A stretch of DNA of 64,000 nt from positions 5,882,001 through 5,946,000 of the forward strand of contig JAQISU010000169.1 of assembly GCA_029339505.1 (NCBI GenBank), in the 5' to 3' direction. The notes below the pieces were generated by a model. That model was not told where the DNA came from, did not search any database, and saw only the letters and a program-made list of their open reading frames with translations. The position numbers and the translations under genes are program-made. Every line of letters begins with the position of its first letter. Positions within the stretch are counted from its first letter, which is position 1. Shown piece by piece: positions 1 through 14,373 of the stretch. The DNA comes from Unio delphinus (taxonomy: Eukaryota; Mollusca; Bivalvia; Unionida; Unionidae).

Positions 1-2202
1 CTTTCCATGAATAACAGTTTCGAAATTTGTTTCGTTAGGCGGGCTTGTCTTTCATGCAGCCATGTTAAAAAGTCCGAATGTTCACCTTGATATGCTGAGC
101 CCCAAGCCGTTTGTCCTCGTCTGTTCACGTGACAGAAGAAAGACATATAGCAACTTACATGTCAAGCGTGACCGATTTTACCTCTGCTTCGTCGTATACC
201 TATATAAATACACACTAGATGATGTATGTAAGGAAATACTTGTTTGCTATTTTACGTATTAAAAGCATGGTACAAATAAATATGGACGTTTTGAAACCTT
301 AAACTCCGTACGTACATATACTAACAAAATAATATTTTTTTAATGTGGCAATTATGATCATGTTCAAATTATTTAAAGGACATCTTGTTGTTAACGAAGG
401 TAGATGTGTCTTTTGTCGCGTATATCATTGTTACACGTCACAATAATTGCTAGAAGTGATTCATCAAAACTCTTTTTTGGGCCATCCAAGCAAACCGATG
501 AATGGCCAAAACAATTTTAGAACACTGCTAGATTGCCAAAAATTCGCATAGAGACTTGTTTATGATATTCAATGCAAATTTCGAGAAACTTAAATCGAGG
601 CACCCATTCCAAGAGAGTGCAAAGTATAACTTAAAGTTCCATCTTTCAATATCAGGTACTACCGTTTCTTCAAAGAAAAAGAATCCTGGGGGTAAACGTC
701 TAAGAATTAACAACTTTTGATACATACAATTAAGTGGATGAGCATTTCGAAAGGAAATGTACATGACGTATAGTTTTTGTCTTCATTTTCTCATATAATT
801 TCAGGTTTAAGGACATTCACATATATAGTCATTTTGATTAAAAACATAGTGTTTAGACACACCATTCTGAATATTTAATATCGACTCAATTATTATTGAC
901 ACTGCTCATACTCGAGATGACACCAACGTCTTCGTCGGCATCCTACAATGTCCTAAGAAGTAACTACAATCTCAGCAATTTTGCAACAAATTCTGTGGAG
1001 AAAAAAAAAAAACAACGCAATAAAACCAGGATCGACAACACTGTATTCCATATGTTCCGACTTTTGATTTCCGTCCTCGTATCCTATACGATCGACAATA
1101 TTCTCGTAACCCTTATACTAGAATTGAGCCAACAGTAACGTGATCATTAGTATCCGCGAAGTGTGATCTAGAAACGAGAGAATTCGGTGTGTGTCTGCTA
1201 ATTATATTTTATTTTGTTAGTATGTGGCTGAAATATAAGTTGTTTGTTTAGATACATGTATATTGCGTTATTTAATTATCACGCGCAGCAGAAAGACGTT
1301 TAGCTGGCATAGATTCATTGACATGGTCTATATGGCAAACGAGCAATTAGCTTATTATACCACCCTGGATAAATAAAGGATATAACTATTTATTATTCTT
1401 ATTACTATACGCTCCATTTGGCTCCATACTGCGGCACATAATGATCCCTATATTATTTTTTTCATATAACTAAACTGAAGAAAATCGAAACTGCATTTTT
1501 CTAAAAATAAAAATTATGGCATGTTACTATGTCTGGTATTTATTGCTTCTAAAACACATAACTAAGAAATTATTACTTTGGATTTAAAACGATGACGTCA
1601 TAGGCTATACACTATTTAAGCATGTTACCAGGAGAAATTATCTTAAAATCAAGTAAACTGGAGAAGATAACACATTGATTCGTTCCTAATATTTTATTAT
1701 TGTGTCTTTTTCTAATGAATATATATTTTCATTCAAGTCAATTTAGAAGAAAACTCCAACTGTTTAACAAAGCATAGCTTTCATATTACATAAACGTGGT
1801 ATTTAAGAAAAGTTGTAATGATAATAAAAATATATTAGAAATTAAATTATGTTTCGCGTTCGATATAAAATTCTGTGCGTGGGACCGAGCGTATCACACG
1901 TTACGCTGGAAATAGCCCGTACGTCGGTCAAACCGGTCAATTATTTACGACACACTGTAAACTTGTTGAAAATGCAGTCTTAAAGTTCGTGACCTACCCA
2001 AATGCCACTATTTATTTGATGTCAGTTTTACTTTATGTATGCATCTGGCAACGTGTCTTTCGTTGTCAGCTACAGTAAACAGCAAATGTCCCATTACCTC
2101 TTCTTCATGTTTTAAAAAAAGAAAAAAAAAGATTTAACATGTCTTAATTGACTTGCATAGTATGGTTAATTGTCACTAGCCATGGTTCCTACTGATAGTC
2201 GT
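1..2202. other. AT-rich intergenic DNA, no gene seen
   Basis: Only short unconserved open frames occur here (the longest about 80 codons), with no recognisable domain, splice-phased exon or terminal repeat. I see nothing beyond homopolymer runs. Confidence 0.6.
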
Positions 2203-2640
2203 ATCTGGACATACATCGCAATTAATTTTACTATGTTCTGTACATATATTTCTCAGCATTGACCTTTCCACTGTGTGACAATCAATATAAATCATATGTT
2301 AATCTAAAATACCTCCAAAGATGACTTCACAGTGAAGTTCTTGTCAAGGGTTCACCGACATTTTTTTTTTTTTTTTTGAGAGGCTGCATTGTAAACAGAG
2401 CAGCATGTAAACAGAACACAGATTTCACTTCCGGATCATCACTAAGGCCTAATTACATATTGTGCACTGTCGCCGAAATACACATAGACAACCACTCTAT
2501 GAGCGCATATTCTCAAGAATAAACAATTACCTTTAAATCCTTACCAAAAATGCATCAAAATAACTCTTCCATCACCACCAAAATGAGAGAGGAAAAAAAA
2601 TGTTCTAAAAATACAATAGAACTGGAAGTATTAATTGTGA
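2203..2640 (+). repeat. Arm A of a long inverted repeat pair
   Basis: This stretch recurs in reverse complement at about 7,940-8,382. Shared blocks include the acttcacagtgaagttcttg segment, the tcattttggtggtgat segment (inverted) and the taattgtgatgtg segment. Identity is high but interrupted by small indels and a variable T-run. The arms could be two independent insertions of one dispersed element or the ends of a larger fold-back element. No coding capacity is evident. Confidence 0.8.
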
Positions 2641-3583
2641 TGTGGTTCCATCTAAAGGAACCTTGGCTAGCGGAGATGAGTATGACTGCTGAATCGAATG
2701 TAACATGAATTCCATATAGTCGGCCCTTATTGTTGTATTTTTTTTAAAAATGTTTTTATGTTCAGCGTTATATGGAAAAAATATTTTTAAAAACACGGCC
2801 AGTTGTCAAAGCGTCAAAGGCGTGTGCAGTTAAATCTTATCATCACTGACGACGTACGATTGGTCAGTTGTTAGTTGTGCGGTGGGTAGAGTGGCTGTAT
2901 GCATCTGATACTTATAAATGATAGTCATATAATCGGCAAGGTGACTTGTCCCTGTTATAGGCATATACAACTTTCGAGACGCCATGCTCTGGTTCATCCG
3001 TCTTTCATAAATGTAACGTTGTGATTTATGAGAAGTGCGAGTAAAGAGAGCAGAAGATTTGGAGCGGAGATAATAATCTTGATGAAAAAATTTCCACTAA
3101 AAGCGTTTTTAAAAGCATTTCCACTAAAAGCATTTACAAACAGGCAGATCCAAAGGATACACGAATCATGTACTGAATATTTAAGCTTGAAGGGTTCAAG
3201 AACGCGTTTAGGGGTGGCAAGTGGAGCGACCGCCCCAGGCCCCGCACTTCTGGTCTAAGGCTATTCTTATGACTTTGTCAAACTATATTCTCTTGACCCG
3301 CGCGGTAATGGTCGGTCACGGGTACTCCTAACGCCGCCTCTGGAAGGGGTTATATGCTTTTAAAAGCGTTTCCGTGCACTTTTGCATACCCTTATCATCA
3401 AATGAGACTCAGGATTTGAAGGGGAATAAAAACCCAACGATTTAACCTTTTTATCATTTGTTAACCATAAATCTATAAACGCCTCTTTAAAATGAGCAAG
3501 TGCATAATTTGTAATCTCATGGTCTTTTCTTGTATCAGACTACAAGCGACTTGGCTTGCGAATATTAAACATGATTACCACTG

Positions 3584-3641
<58 letters not shown>

Positions 3642-4592
3642 ATACTTTAAACCATTCTACTCTGTAAGATGAACCTACTCTTAGAAATGTTTTCGTTGTT
3701 TCGCATTTCTATTAACAACCTCCAACACGTCTATACTTATTTGCGTTAAAACTGGGACTTGTGTCAGGCATCACGTGTGATATCATTTCTATAAAGGTTA
3801 ATTTGATAAAAGTTGAATAAATCACTTTTAACTGACAACGTATTTGAAGTATCAGATAGAACTTTCCGCCAAAATATCACCCGGTTGGTTTGAATTAATG
3901 GTTGTATGATTAATTTCATTTGATCTTGATGTCTTTGCAGTAATGAATATAGTTTTAAACCGTTCTATATTGACTGTAATACACGGAAAATTATTATTTA
4001 GTTCCATATCACACACGAAGCAAGTTTGATGGACACCTAACTTTTCTTTGTCGAAGCCAGTCAGAACCCTTCCAAAGACTTGATTAATTTTCCTTGAAAG
4101 AAAACGAAAGTAATTTATAAATGCCATGAAAATTTAGTAAGGGACAGATTCCACACCCCTCATCGCCCCAAAAGTACGACTACACGAGATATTGCTGTAG
4201 TAGAAGAAAATAGTTGTTAACTGCTGTTGTATGCTTATTTCATACGAAGCAATAACCCATATTAACTGTCGGTAAATTTAAACGGCTTTCTTTTTTACGT
4301 TAATGTTTGTTCCAAATAAAACCAACCTTAGTTAAAGCGAATTATTAACAACTGAAGATCGAGAGCAACTTGTTCCGTTTATACACCAATTTGGAAGAAA
4401 AAGCTACTATTTTGTTATCTCTTATCACAAAGAACTTTGTTTGACAAGATAAGGTAGTCCGACGCTATTTGTGTCGTCATTATTTACGAAGAAAAAAAGT
4501 CATTGACGAGAATGACGATAGTGACAATGATAATATCAATAGCAAGGCAAACACAACATGGATGACAGAAATAACCAAAATTACCGCTGAAG
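2641..4592. other. Intergenic DNA, no gene seen
   Basis: No supported gene. It contains the AAAT microsatellite listed separately, and a short duplicated AAAAGCATTT-type motif near 3,090-3,140. Confidence 0.55.
3586..3644. repeat. (TAAA)n microsatellite
   Basis: About 14 uninterrupted tetranucleotide units. Confidence 0.97.
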
Positions 4593-4662
4593 GCCGTGTC
4601 TCGTCTGCTCATTTGTGGCATAATCCAAATACTCTGAAAAGTCGATAGATTCAGACCTTCTT
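4593..4662 (+). repeat. Short inverted repeat, left arm
   Basis: The segment containing tggcataatccaaata is repeated in reverse complement at 5,118-5,190 (tatttggattatgcca, followed by a GAGACACGG block in both). About 70 bp match imperfectly and the interior does not, which suggests a decayed fold-back or MITE-like element. Confidence 0.65.
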
Positions 4663-5117
4663 TTGCCTGCGATGAGTAATACGCTGGTAGTCTCATAACT
4701 TGCGTACAACAGTGTCAATGAAACTGACATAAATGTTGAAATGGAACGTAATCACGTGGGCTTGAAAATAAGTAACAATGACCCACTTTTGTCCGTGGAG
4801 AGGAATATCCTGCAAGATGAATACACCCATCACGTGTCATGGCTGGAATAATGCTAGAGAACCTGAGCTCATTGGAAAAATATAACTTTGACATCAACGG
4901 CAACGCAATCGGAAAGGTGATCTTCGTGTTTCGTATATGCTTTACAGGAAAGACGATAAATCCAGGCGATATCAAGATAACCATTTCTTTAAATCAACAT
5001 GAACAATAAATCAAGAAAAAAATTGCAATGCGCGTTTTAGGAAAAGATGTCGTGACGTCACGGTGTTACATCTGAGTATCTTCAGTGGTACAAGTCAGCA
5101 ATCAATATACCGTCTGA

Positions 5118-5190
5118 ATCAATGTCTGAATCTAACGACTTTGCATAATATTTGGATTATGCCACATACTAGCAGGCGAGACACGGGCTT
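5118..5190 (-). repeat. Short inverted repeat, right arm
   Basis: Reverse-complement partner of 4,593-4,662, separated by about 455 bp of unrelated sequence. Confidence 0.65.
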
Positions 5191-5596
5191 GAGTAAACTT
5201 CACCACGATGTTGCGAATGTATTGAAGTACAAGTCGACAGAGTAATCAGCATAAAAAATTAACAAGTGACTTTGCTACCATCATTATTATTATCATCGTC
5301 ATCATGTTCATCATGTTGCTGAGACAAGAAATCAGTAGTGTAAGGAACCGACCATTTATTTTTTGAACATGTGATTAATTTGAAAGAATTACTCTTGCCC
5401 TGGTTCGCCCAAAAATATTTATTAAAATAAATCCATCCTATTTCGGTATAATTATTTGGTATCTTGAGATTAAGAAAGAAATTGATATCTTCGTCTGAAA
5501 ATGAAATAGTAGGTCCCGATATATCGGTATCGGTACTGGGTCATAGTTGAGTTCACAAGTATTCTTTTATGGCATTCACCTTATCATACCATATGG

Positions 5597-5662
<66 letters not shown>
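5597..5662. repeat. (ATA)n microsatellite at LINE 3' end
   Basis: About 22 trinucleotide units. On the minus strand this is a TTA tract directly following a GGCGCTATACAAAG-type sequence. It therefore looks like the simple-repeat 3' tail of the adjoining non-LTR retrotransposon, not an independent microsatellite. Confidence 0.85.
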
Positions 5663-5665
<3 letters not shown>

Positions 5666-6500
5666 GACTTTGTATAGCGCCTAATCTTACGAAGCTCTAA
5701 CCACTTTACACCATCAATAATAATATGACTACACTACAGAACAACAAATGACAAAAACAATGAAATTGGAAAACATAAAAACATGCTGAAAACATAAAAA
5801 ATACAAAACATGATTAGGTCGCTAAGTTTGTCCCTGCAGTCGAAACAGATGAGTCTTAAAAGCACTCTTAAAAGGGACTACTGTGTCTTTGTGTCTAATT
5901 TCAATGGACAATTCGTTCCACGTCGCCGGGCCCTGGTGTGCAAACGAACGTTGTCCATATGACTTTGTTTTCACCTTGGGAACAATGAGTATACGATTAT
6001 CATAAGAAGAGCGCAAGGATCTAGCTGGTGTATACACATGGGTGAGGCTGGATAGGTATGTTGGACTGGAGTCTGTCAGTGAAACATAGCACAGAGAACA
6101 AATTTTGTGTCTGATTCTGTATCGAATTGATAGCCAATGTAGGGTACAGAGCAGTGGTGAGGTGTGCTCTGATCGAGGTACTCTAAAGATGATCCGTGCA
6201 GCTGTGTTTTGAACTTTTTGAAGTTTCTGGAGTAAATATTGTGACGAACCAGACAGAATTGAGTTACAATAGTCCAGTCTTGAAAGTACTAATGAACACA
6301 CAAGTGTTTTAGTGGCATCATCTGAAAGATATTTACGAATGGAACTGATGCGTCTCAATTCAAGATATGCAGCCTTGCATATGTTCATGACATGTTGGTG
6401 CAATGTGAGAGTACTGTCTAGAGTAACGCCTAGCTTGCGTACTGACTGTGAGAATTTAATGACTAAATATAAACAATATATGTCATTTTGTTTCAAGTGA
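5663..6500 (-). pseudogene. Non-LTR retrotransposon, C-terminal RT fragment and 3' UTR
   Basis: A 224-codon minus-strand frame (6,496 to 5,822) carries the thumb/C-terminal part of a CR1/jockey-like reverse transcriptase: a KLGVTLDSTLTL start, a SRLDYCNSIL block, then VQNTAARIIF and LHWLSIRYRI, ending FKSAFKTHLF. The catalytic YADD region is missing, so the copy is 5' truncated. A short 3' UTR follows to the (TTA)n tail. A related copy lies at 41.1-42.15 kb. Confidence 0.88.
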
Positions 6501-6849
6501 CCAGTTTGGCTAGTGATATGGAAATGGTTGTTTGAAGAGTCAGATTTGTCGGTTTCGATTGCATGATTGAAAACTGTTAGCTGGATTTATGCATTAAAGA
6601 TAGAGGTAGGAGTTCGAGGAGATTCGTTTTAAAGGAAGCTGGAAACGAACTGGTATCTATAAACAATTTTATTGCCAATTTTCCTCGGAATAATCGTCGG
6701 CAAAGTTGTTTAATGCCCATTCTCAACAGTATGCTGCAAATGACAACATCGTGCGTCAGAATGGGAACTACTTTTTTATTCGTGACTTCTAGAGTTGCAG
6801 GATATTACCGGTATACCAGTTTACCGCAGTATATTTTTCCTGTGGGTAT

Positions 6850-7126
6850 TAATTGCTCACTGTACAAGGTCGCGGTTTTAAACCCCGGCCGAGTTATACA
6901 AAAGAAAATGGTACTAGCAGCTGCCTGGCTATACGCTCAGCATTAAGACGTTAGTGTTAAGATTGGTCGGCCTGGTTTCAGGTTAATGTAACCGAGTGGG
7001 ACATGATGATACATGGTGCGGCATGATGCCCCAGTGCTAGATATCACTATAAACTTACTTCCACGTTGCAGAAATCGTAGCGATATGACTGAAATTTTGT
7101 TAAAGCTACGTTAAGAATCCAAAACA

Positions 7127-7178
<52 letters not shown>
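6850..7178 (+). repeat. tRNA-derived SINE with (AC)n tail
   Basis: The unit starts with a degraded B-box-like ggttttaaaccc, continues through a body shared with the minus-strand copies at 47.5, 53.7 and 63.5 kb (CTCAGCATTAAGACGTTAG, later CACTATAAAC and CGATATGACTGAAA), and ends in a long CA tract at 7,128-7,178. Pol III promoters are expected for this class. The copy is diverged. Confidence 0.75.
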
Positions 7179-7180
<2 letters not shown>

Positions 7181-7939
7181 ATACCGGTACATCGGTAGTT
7201 TTCGTCAGTAAGGAATGTATGGAAATTCCTAAAAAAATCTGACAAGGTTGAAAAAACGGCTCAAAATATTAATTTTTATATTTTTATTGAACAAACAGTT
7301 GTATGTGGAAGAAATTAATGTTGACAAATAAAAATATATTTATGAAGCTTTACGCATATTTTGATGACTGTCACGTGGCCAAATGAATTGCTGCAAAATA
7401 TATTCTGATAAAATCCAACTTTCAGAAACAATTCGAATTAAGATATCCTCCCAAAAAGTCATATTTAAGTGTTTTACTATTGTATATGAATGCGCTAAGT
7501 AAATGTAATTCTTTTGTAAGACTGCATATCATCCTACAATGTTCAGAACACACTTGGTTTCTGATATGTACTTAATTTCTGAGTCGACTAAATAATTCAG
7601 CGTTTCATGCGTAAGCATATTTAAAGTTCTGGCAAATATCTCGTCCGGGCGTTGGTATCACACTCAAAGTGTCCATGTCTATTGTATCAACAGTGTAGCT
7701 AGAAAATTGTTGGCTTCAGTATCAACACTTCATATTTTAATCAACAGGATTTTCAATGTCAGCACGATGTCGTTTATAGCAGCAGCTATAGTATCACTAT
7801 AGGCCTGTTCAATAAGGGTTGTTATCTCCCTTGCGCGAGTTATCGTTCTTTGTTAAAACTACTTCCGGTGGGCAAAAAAAATCAACAACACCACCCAACA
7901 CTTGACCATATCCGGCCCTTTTGGAATCACATCACAATT
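7179..7939. other. Intergenic DNA, no gene seen
   Basis: AT-rich and without a supported gene. Near 7,815-7,835 is a GTTATCTCCCTT motif of a kind common near molluscan repeats; that association is from general knowledge. Confidence 0.5.
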
Positions 7940-8382
7940 ATTATTTCCAGTTCAGTACCCGCGAATGTAGTTCTAGTCTATTTTTAGAACATTTTTTCCT
8001 CTCTCATTTTGGTGGTGATAGAAGAGTTATATTGATGCATTTTTGGTAGGGATTTAAAGGTAATTGTTTATTCTTGAGAAAATCAGCTGAGAGAGTGGTT
8101 GTCAGTGTGTAATTTGGCGACAGTGCACATGGAGTAATAAGGCCTTGGTGATGACCCGGAAATAAAATCTGTGTTCTGTGTACATGCTGTTCTGTTTACA
8201 GTGCAGCCGCTCAAAAAAATGCCGGTGAACCCATGACAAGAACTTCACTGTGAAGTCATCTATGGATGTATTTTAGATTAACATATGATTTGTATTGATT
8301 GTCACACAGTTTAAAGGTCAGTACTGAGAAATATATGTAGATAACATATAGTAAAATTAATTATGGTGTATGTCCTGTTAAT
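7940..8382 (-). repeat. Arm B of the long inverted repeat pair
   Basis: Reverse-complement partner of 2,203-2,640. The match begins near the taattgtgatgtg-type block and ends where an AT microsatellite starts. Confidence 0.8.
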
Positions 8383-8390
8383 ACTTAGCT

Positions 8391-10484
<2,094 letters not shown>

Positions 10485-11505
10485 CAAAATGGGGAATTGT
10501 CTTGCCCATGTTTAAACTAAAAACAACGCATAACGTAATGTAATACACGCAAATAAACATTCTTGCGTTACAGTAATGTTCAGTGTAAAGTGATGTTTCT
10601 TTGTTTCATAATGGTGCAGTGTCGGACCCATTTTCATTTCAAAGTAATGTACAACGTAATGTGATGCATCCAAATGGGACAGTGCCTTACCCAATTTTCA
10701 CATTAATCCAATACACAGCGTAATGCGAGGCAGTGTATTAGATAGCGTCTCAACATTTTAACATTAAAGCAAAACACAACATAGTGAGATGCATATAAAT
10801 GGGACTGTCTTTCAAATTTCCACGTCATAGCAAATATACAGCGTAAATGCATCCAAATGGGAGACTGTCACATCCATCCGGGCAATAAATCAATACACAA
10901 TATAATGTGATGCATGAAATGGGAAAATGTATAGACCAGATTCTCATTAAATCAATACTCAAACTAACCCAATCCATCTGAATAGGACAGTGTCCTACCC
11001 ATTTTGACATTCAAGAAATGCACGGCGTAACGTGATGCTTCCATACAGGATGGTCGTACCCACTTTTACGTTCAAGCAATGTAATACAATGCATTTAATT
11101 GGACAATGTTGTACCCATTATCACATTGATGTAATATACTACGTAACGTGATGAATCCAAATGGGACAGTGTCGTACCCATTATCACATTGAAGTAATAT
11201 ACTACGTAACGTGATGAATCCAAATGGGACAGTGTCATACCCATTATCACATTGAAATAATATACCATGTAATGTGATGAATCCAAATGGAACAGTGTCG
11301 TACGCATTATCACACCGAAATAATATACCATGTAATGTGATGAATCCAAATGGAACAGTGTCGTACGCATTATCACACCGAAATAAAATACTATGTAATG
11401 TGATGAATCCAACTGGGACAGTGTGGTACGCAGTATCACATTGAAGTAATATACTATGTAATGTGATGAATCCAAATAGGACAGAGTCGTAAATGACAAG
11501 GAAGC
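10485..11505. repeat. 63-bp minisatellite
   Basis: Units carry GTACCCATTATCACATTGAA, a GTAACGTGATG block and CCAAATGGGACAGT. Unit starts at 11,171, 11,234 and 11,297 fix the period at 63 bp. Roughly 16 units: highly similar from 11,095 rightward, increasingly diverged and length-variable to the left. Because 63 is a multiple of three, two long minus-strand frames stay open through it; these are repeat artefacts. Confidence 0.9.
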
Positions 11506-11511
11506 GGACAA

Positions 11512-12140
11512 ACATCATAGTGGAATCACAACTGAAACACGTAACTTCATCAGATGATGATAAGAAAGTCTATAGCCAACAGTAAGACGTAAAACAAGAG
11601 TAAGACGTAAAAGTATCTAACTCAGAACCATTTACATAACGTAAGAATGGACAAAACAGCGGAAAAGTGTAATTTTATCATTTCAATTTTTAAAAATTAT
11701 CTTAAAGAAAGAGTGAAATTAGAACTGCAAAACGATACCTAGTAGTATGAATGGAACCGACTTGCATGTGCGCTTCATACTGAACATTTCAACATTTAGA
11801 GCCGGAATGCAGGCAGATTATATTATCTTTCAATTAAATATTAATATGCCTCCCTTTCATGGCGAGAGTTTGCTGTCTTCAGTCACCTCTTCATGAGGTG
11901 ATGAAATTCATCAAGAGAAAGTGATTTTATTTTACAAAGTAGAGTCTATATTTTCTTTATCGTTAGATGGTTTAGAACAATTGGTCTGCATCCTTCTGGA
12001 AGTTAATTTATTGCAGTCAAACATATGTTTGCGATTGCATGATATGCGGCCGATGAGAGATTGAAGGTATACTCAACACCGTTTCTTTCGTGCTTAAGTT
12101 GCCTACAATAACTTTGTCCATTTATCTTTGCGGGCAAAAC
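11512..12140. other. Intergenic DNA, no gene seen
   Basis: Flanking sequence outside the Polinton left end. No supported feature. Confidence 0.5.
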
Positions 12141-12374
12141 TCAATGGGTGCACTTCTTAATATGACTTTGCTGAAAAGAGAACTGAGACCCAAGCCGGCC
12201 AAAGTTCCTAATTAGAAGACGCATATTAAAAATGCCAGGTATTGCTTTATCCAGATTGCTTTGAGAAATATTGATACAGACGGGTGGTCTGTCTAGCACA
12301 AGCGGTTTGCAAAAATAAATATCTCCTCTTTTACCGGACTCTTTGACAATGTCCTCGCAGACGCAGCAAAGCAT
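12141..12374 (-). CDS. Small cysteine-containing ORF at the Polinton left edge
   Basis: A 77-codon frame beginning MLCCVCEDIV, with a CxxC pair near the start and two more cysteines (YFCKP, PPVCIN). Its first codons overlap the terminal hairpin, so it may be read outward from the element or belong to flanking DNA. No family recognised and no partner at the right end. It may be a chance frame. Confidence 0.25.
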   Translation of the reverse strand: MLCCVCEDIVKESGKRGDIYFCKPLVLDRPPVCINISQSNLDKAIPGIFNMRLLIRNFGRLGSQFSFQQSHIKKCTH

Positions 12375-12421
12375 GTGCGTCCCCTCTGCTGCTATGGGGG
12401 TAAAAATCTTTTTACGATTTC
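12357..12421 (+). repeat. Polinton left terminal inverted repeat
   Basis: About 40 bp (CTCTGCTGCTATGGGGGTAA and onward) match the right end almost perfectly in reverse complement. A further ~24 bp outward contain a small palindrome, GACGCA...TGCGTC (12,360-12,381), matched in position by a palindrome at the right end. The inner gene's stop codon lies at 12,412-12,414, inside the repeat. Confidence 0.9.
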
Positions 12422-13855
12422 ACAAACAGGCTAATTTGTAAAACCTCACCTCGTAAATCAATTAGATTATTGGATTGGTCAGTGAGTTTGAAATTAATTC
12501 TCGTTAATGACTCATTATGACGTCGCATATACACTGGATTAGTTGGATTCTCAATGATAAGAAATCCTGGAGGAGCTGTTGGTGCAAATGAGTATAAAAT
12601 ATATCCTTGTTGGGCTTGATTTGATCTTTCGAGATTTATTTGATAACTTTCTTCGATGACATCACATATTAAATTCACTGCAATCACCGAGGACATATTC
12701 TCATTCTGCGGAGCGATATGCCTACCACTCCCGTCGGGGTCGTTATTATGTTTGAGGATAGTTGTTTGTGGTGGTGGAATTTTTTTCCATTCGGCGAGTA
12801 TCAGAGAAAAGTTTTCTTGAATAAGATCATTAACATATTTTTTTTAGTTCATTTGCGTTATACCCAGGAAACGTGAAATCGGGTAAATGAGCTTCTGTGA
12901 TATTGTAACCGGTTAGGAATTTTTGTTTATCTCCATTCTTGTCATTAATTATTATCTGAATTATTCTTTTGTTGATATATTCCATGTCGGATACAAGCTG
13001 ATTTAATATCTCAACATACTTTATAATCTCGCTGCGTGAACTCGTTATATCAGAGAGATGCTCCTGGAAACTCTGTCGTAGTCTCTCTAGTTGTGTTTTA
13101 TGTAACTGATTAATCTCTTTCAAATAAACAATGACATTATTTTGAGTAAATGCAATTGCAATGGATGAATCAGGAGTTTTCTCAAAACCCAATTCCCATT
13201 GCATTGTATTGTTGTCGAGAAATGTGAATCTATCAGTTAATTTTGCATTTTTTATACCAGGTAAATAACTTCGATATGATGGAGCAATTTCGTGGTATGA
13301 TTGTACATCTGTGACGTAATCAGATTTTTTAGGTTCTGGTATTTGTAAAGATGCCCGAGGCGGGATTTCAGGCCAACCCAGTATTGGCTTTTTAGAACTC
13401 TGATAGATGTCTACGGCATATCCGGGCGAGCTTATCTTAATCGCAGATGATAACGTCGGCTCGTGAACTGTTATAGCGATTTTTGATTCTTTTCCAGTAA
13501 TGGATTTTATTCTGCGTTGTATTTCATTATTGATCTGTTCGATTTAGTAAGACCCAGATGGTAGCGAAACAACGTTCCAGTCTGGAGTCCCGTCTTGTTA
13601 ATTCTTACTCGCAAACACCAGGGAATTATTCGGTTGTTGACCACCAAATGGTGTCGATCTAATGTTAGGCCAACTGTGATATACTCGTAATTTTGCCAGT
13701 GCTATCTCTTTAACGGGAATCGCAGTAGGGAAATTGACACTGAATTCAGGACTCGTTGAGGTTATTGAGATCATACTGGTTTTCACCGGGTTTGTGTTTT
13801 CCACTATTCGTTGAAGTAATTCCGTTGTCGCTATTGCCATTGTTATTATACTCAT
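12412..13855 (-). pseudogene. Penton/fibre-like structural protein, broken
   Basis: A protein of about 480 residues in three frames: 13,855-13,598 (N-terminus; IALAKLRVYHSWPNI block followed by an NN-S pattern), about 13,546-12,830 (GYAVDIYQ region, then a long coiled coil around ITSSRSEIIKY) and about 12,836-12,412 (YSFAPTAPPGFLIIE, then a LTDQSNNLIDLRGE C-terminus). This N- and C-terminal architecture recurs in uncharacterised proteins of invertebrate Polinton-like elements; I infer a minor capsid, penton or fibre role. Breaks fall near 13,550-13,600 and at a T8 run near 12,836. It is the leftmost gene and reads out to the TIR. Confidence 0.7.
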
Positions 13856-13861
13856 GTTGTT

Positions 13862-14373
13862 TTTTTTTCTAATTTTGACATCGCGGAATCATAAACACGT
13901 ACCATCGCTGAAAACTCATTATCTGATATTAATGTGTCATCGAGGGAGGATGATATCATCGAGGATAATTGCGAATACGCTGCTGACACAACATGGAACT
14001 TAACTACGTAGTCTTTTAGTTTACGCTGGCTGCCTGATATTTTTTTTTGTTATAATCGAAATGATTCCCGCGATTATTGTCGCCGCGGATATACAAATTG
14101 GAACAGCTATCGGGGCAATCATTGTCACCGAGGAGAGTATTATACCGGCTCAGGTGATTACACCTGATACCGAGTACACGGTAACATCAACTGCGTTAAT
14201 TCTTCGTCGGCATTTTTTATTTTTACTTGATACTCCTCAGTGAGTGTTTTGAGTTTAGTTTGAAATTCTCTGACCTGATCATAGCGATCCTGCTGTGACG
14301 TTGCCAATGATGTTATTTTATTTATTACAACAGATTTCAAATTGCTGGCGTTAAATTTGTCAGCGTTGAAAAT
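13862..14373 (-). pseudogene. Membrane/coiled-coil protein, 5' end cut by the retrotransposon
   Basis: The N-terminal part (NADKFNASNLKSVVINKI, then QTKLKTLTEEYQVKI) is coiled coil. A very hydrophobic stretch follows around 14,055-14,140 (IAPIAVPICISAATIIAGII), then a helical tail ending in SAMSKLEKK near 13,870. Coil, one or two membrane segments, helical tail is a layout I associate with a recurrent Polinton accessory protein of unknown function. At least two frame changes occur (about 14,158 and 14,040-14,050). The 5' LTR begins at 14,374, at or just upstream of the start, so the promoter or start codon is separated. Confidence 0.55.

Noticed and set aside
11072..11518. Two overlapping minus-strand ORFs of 138-148 codons with internal protein repeats
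   Set aside because: They result from a 63-bp minisatellite whose unit is divisible by three; both frames are equally open and no start or splice context supports a gene.
14061..14243. Plus-strand ORF in the Polinton
   Set aside because: Antisense shadow of the hydrophobic segment of a minus-strand membrane protein.
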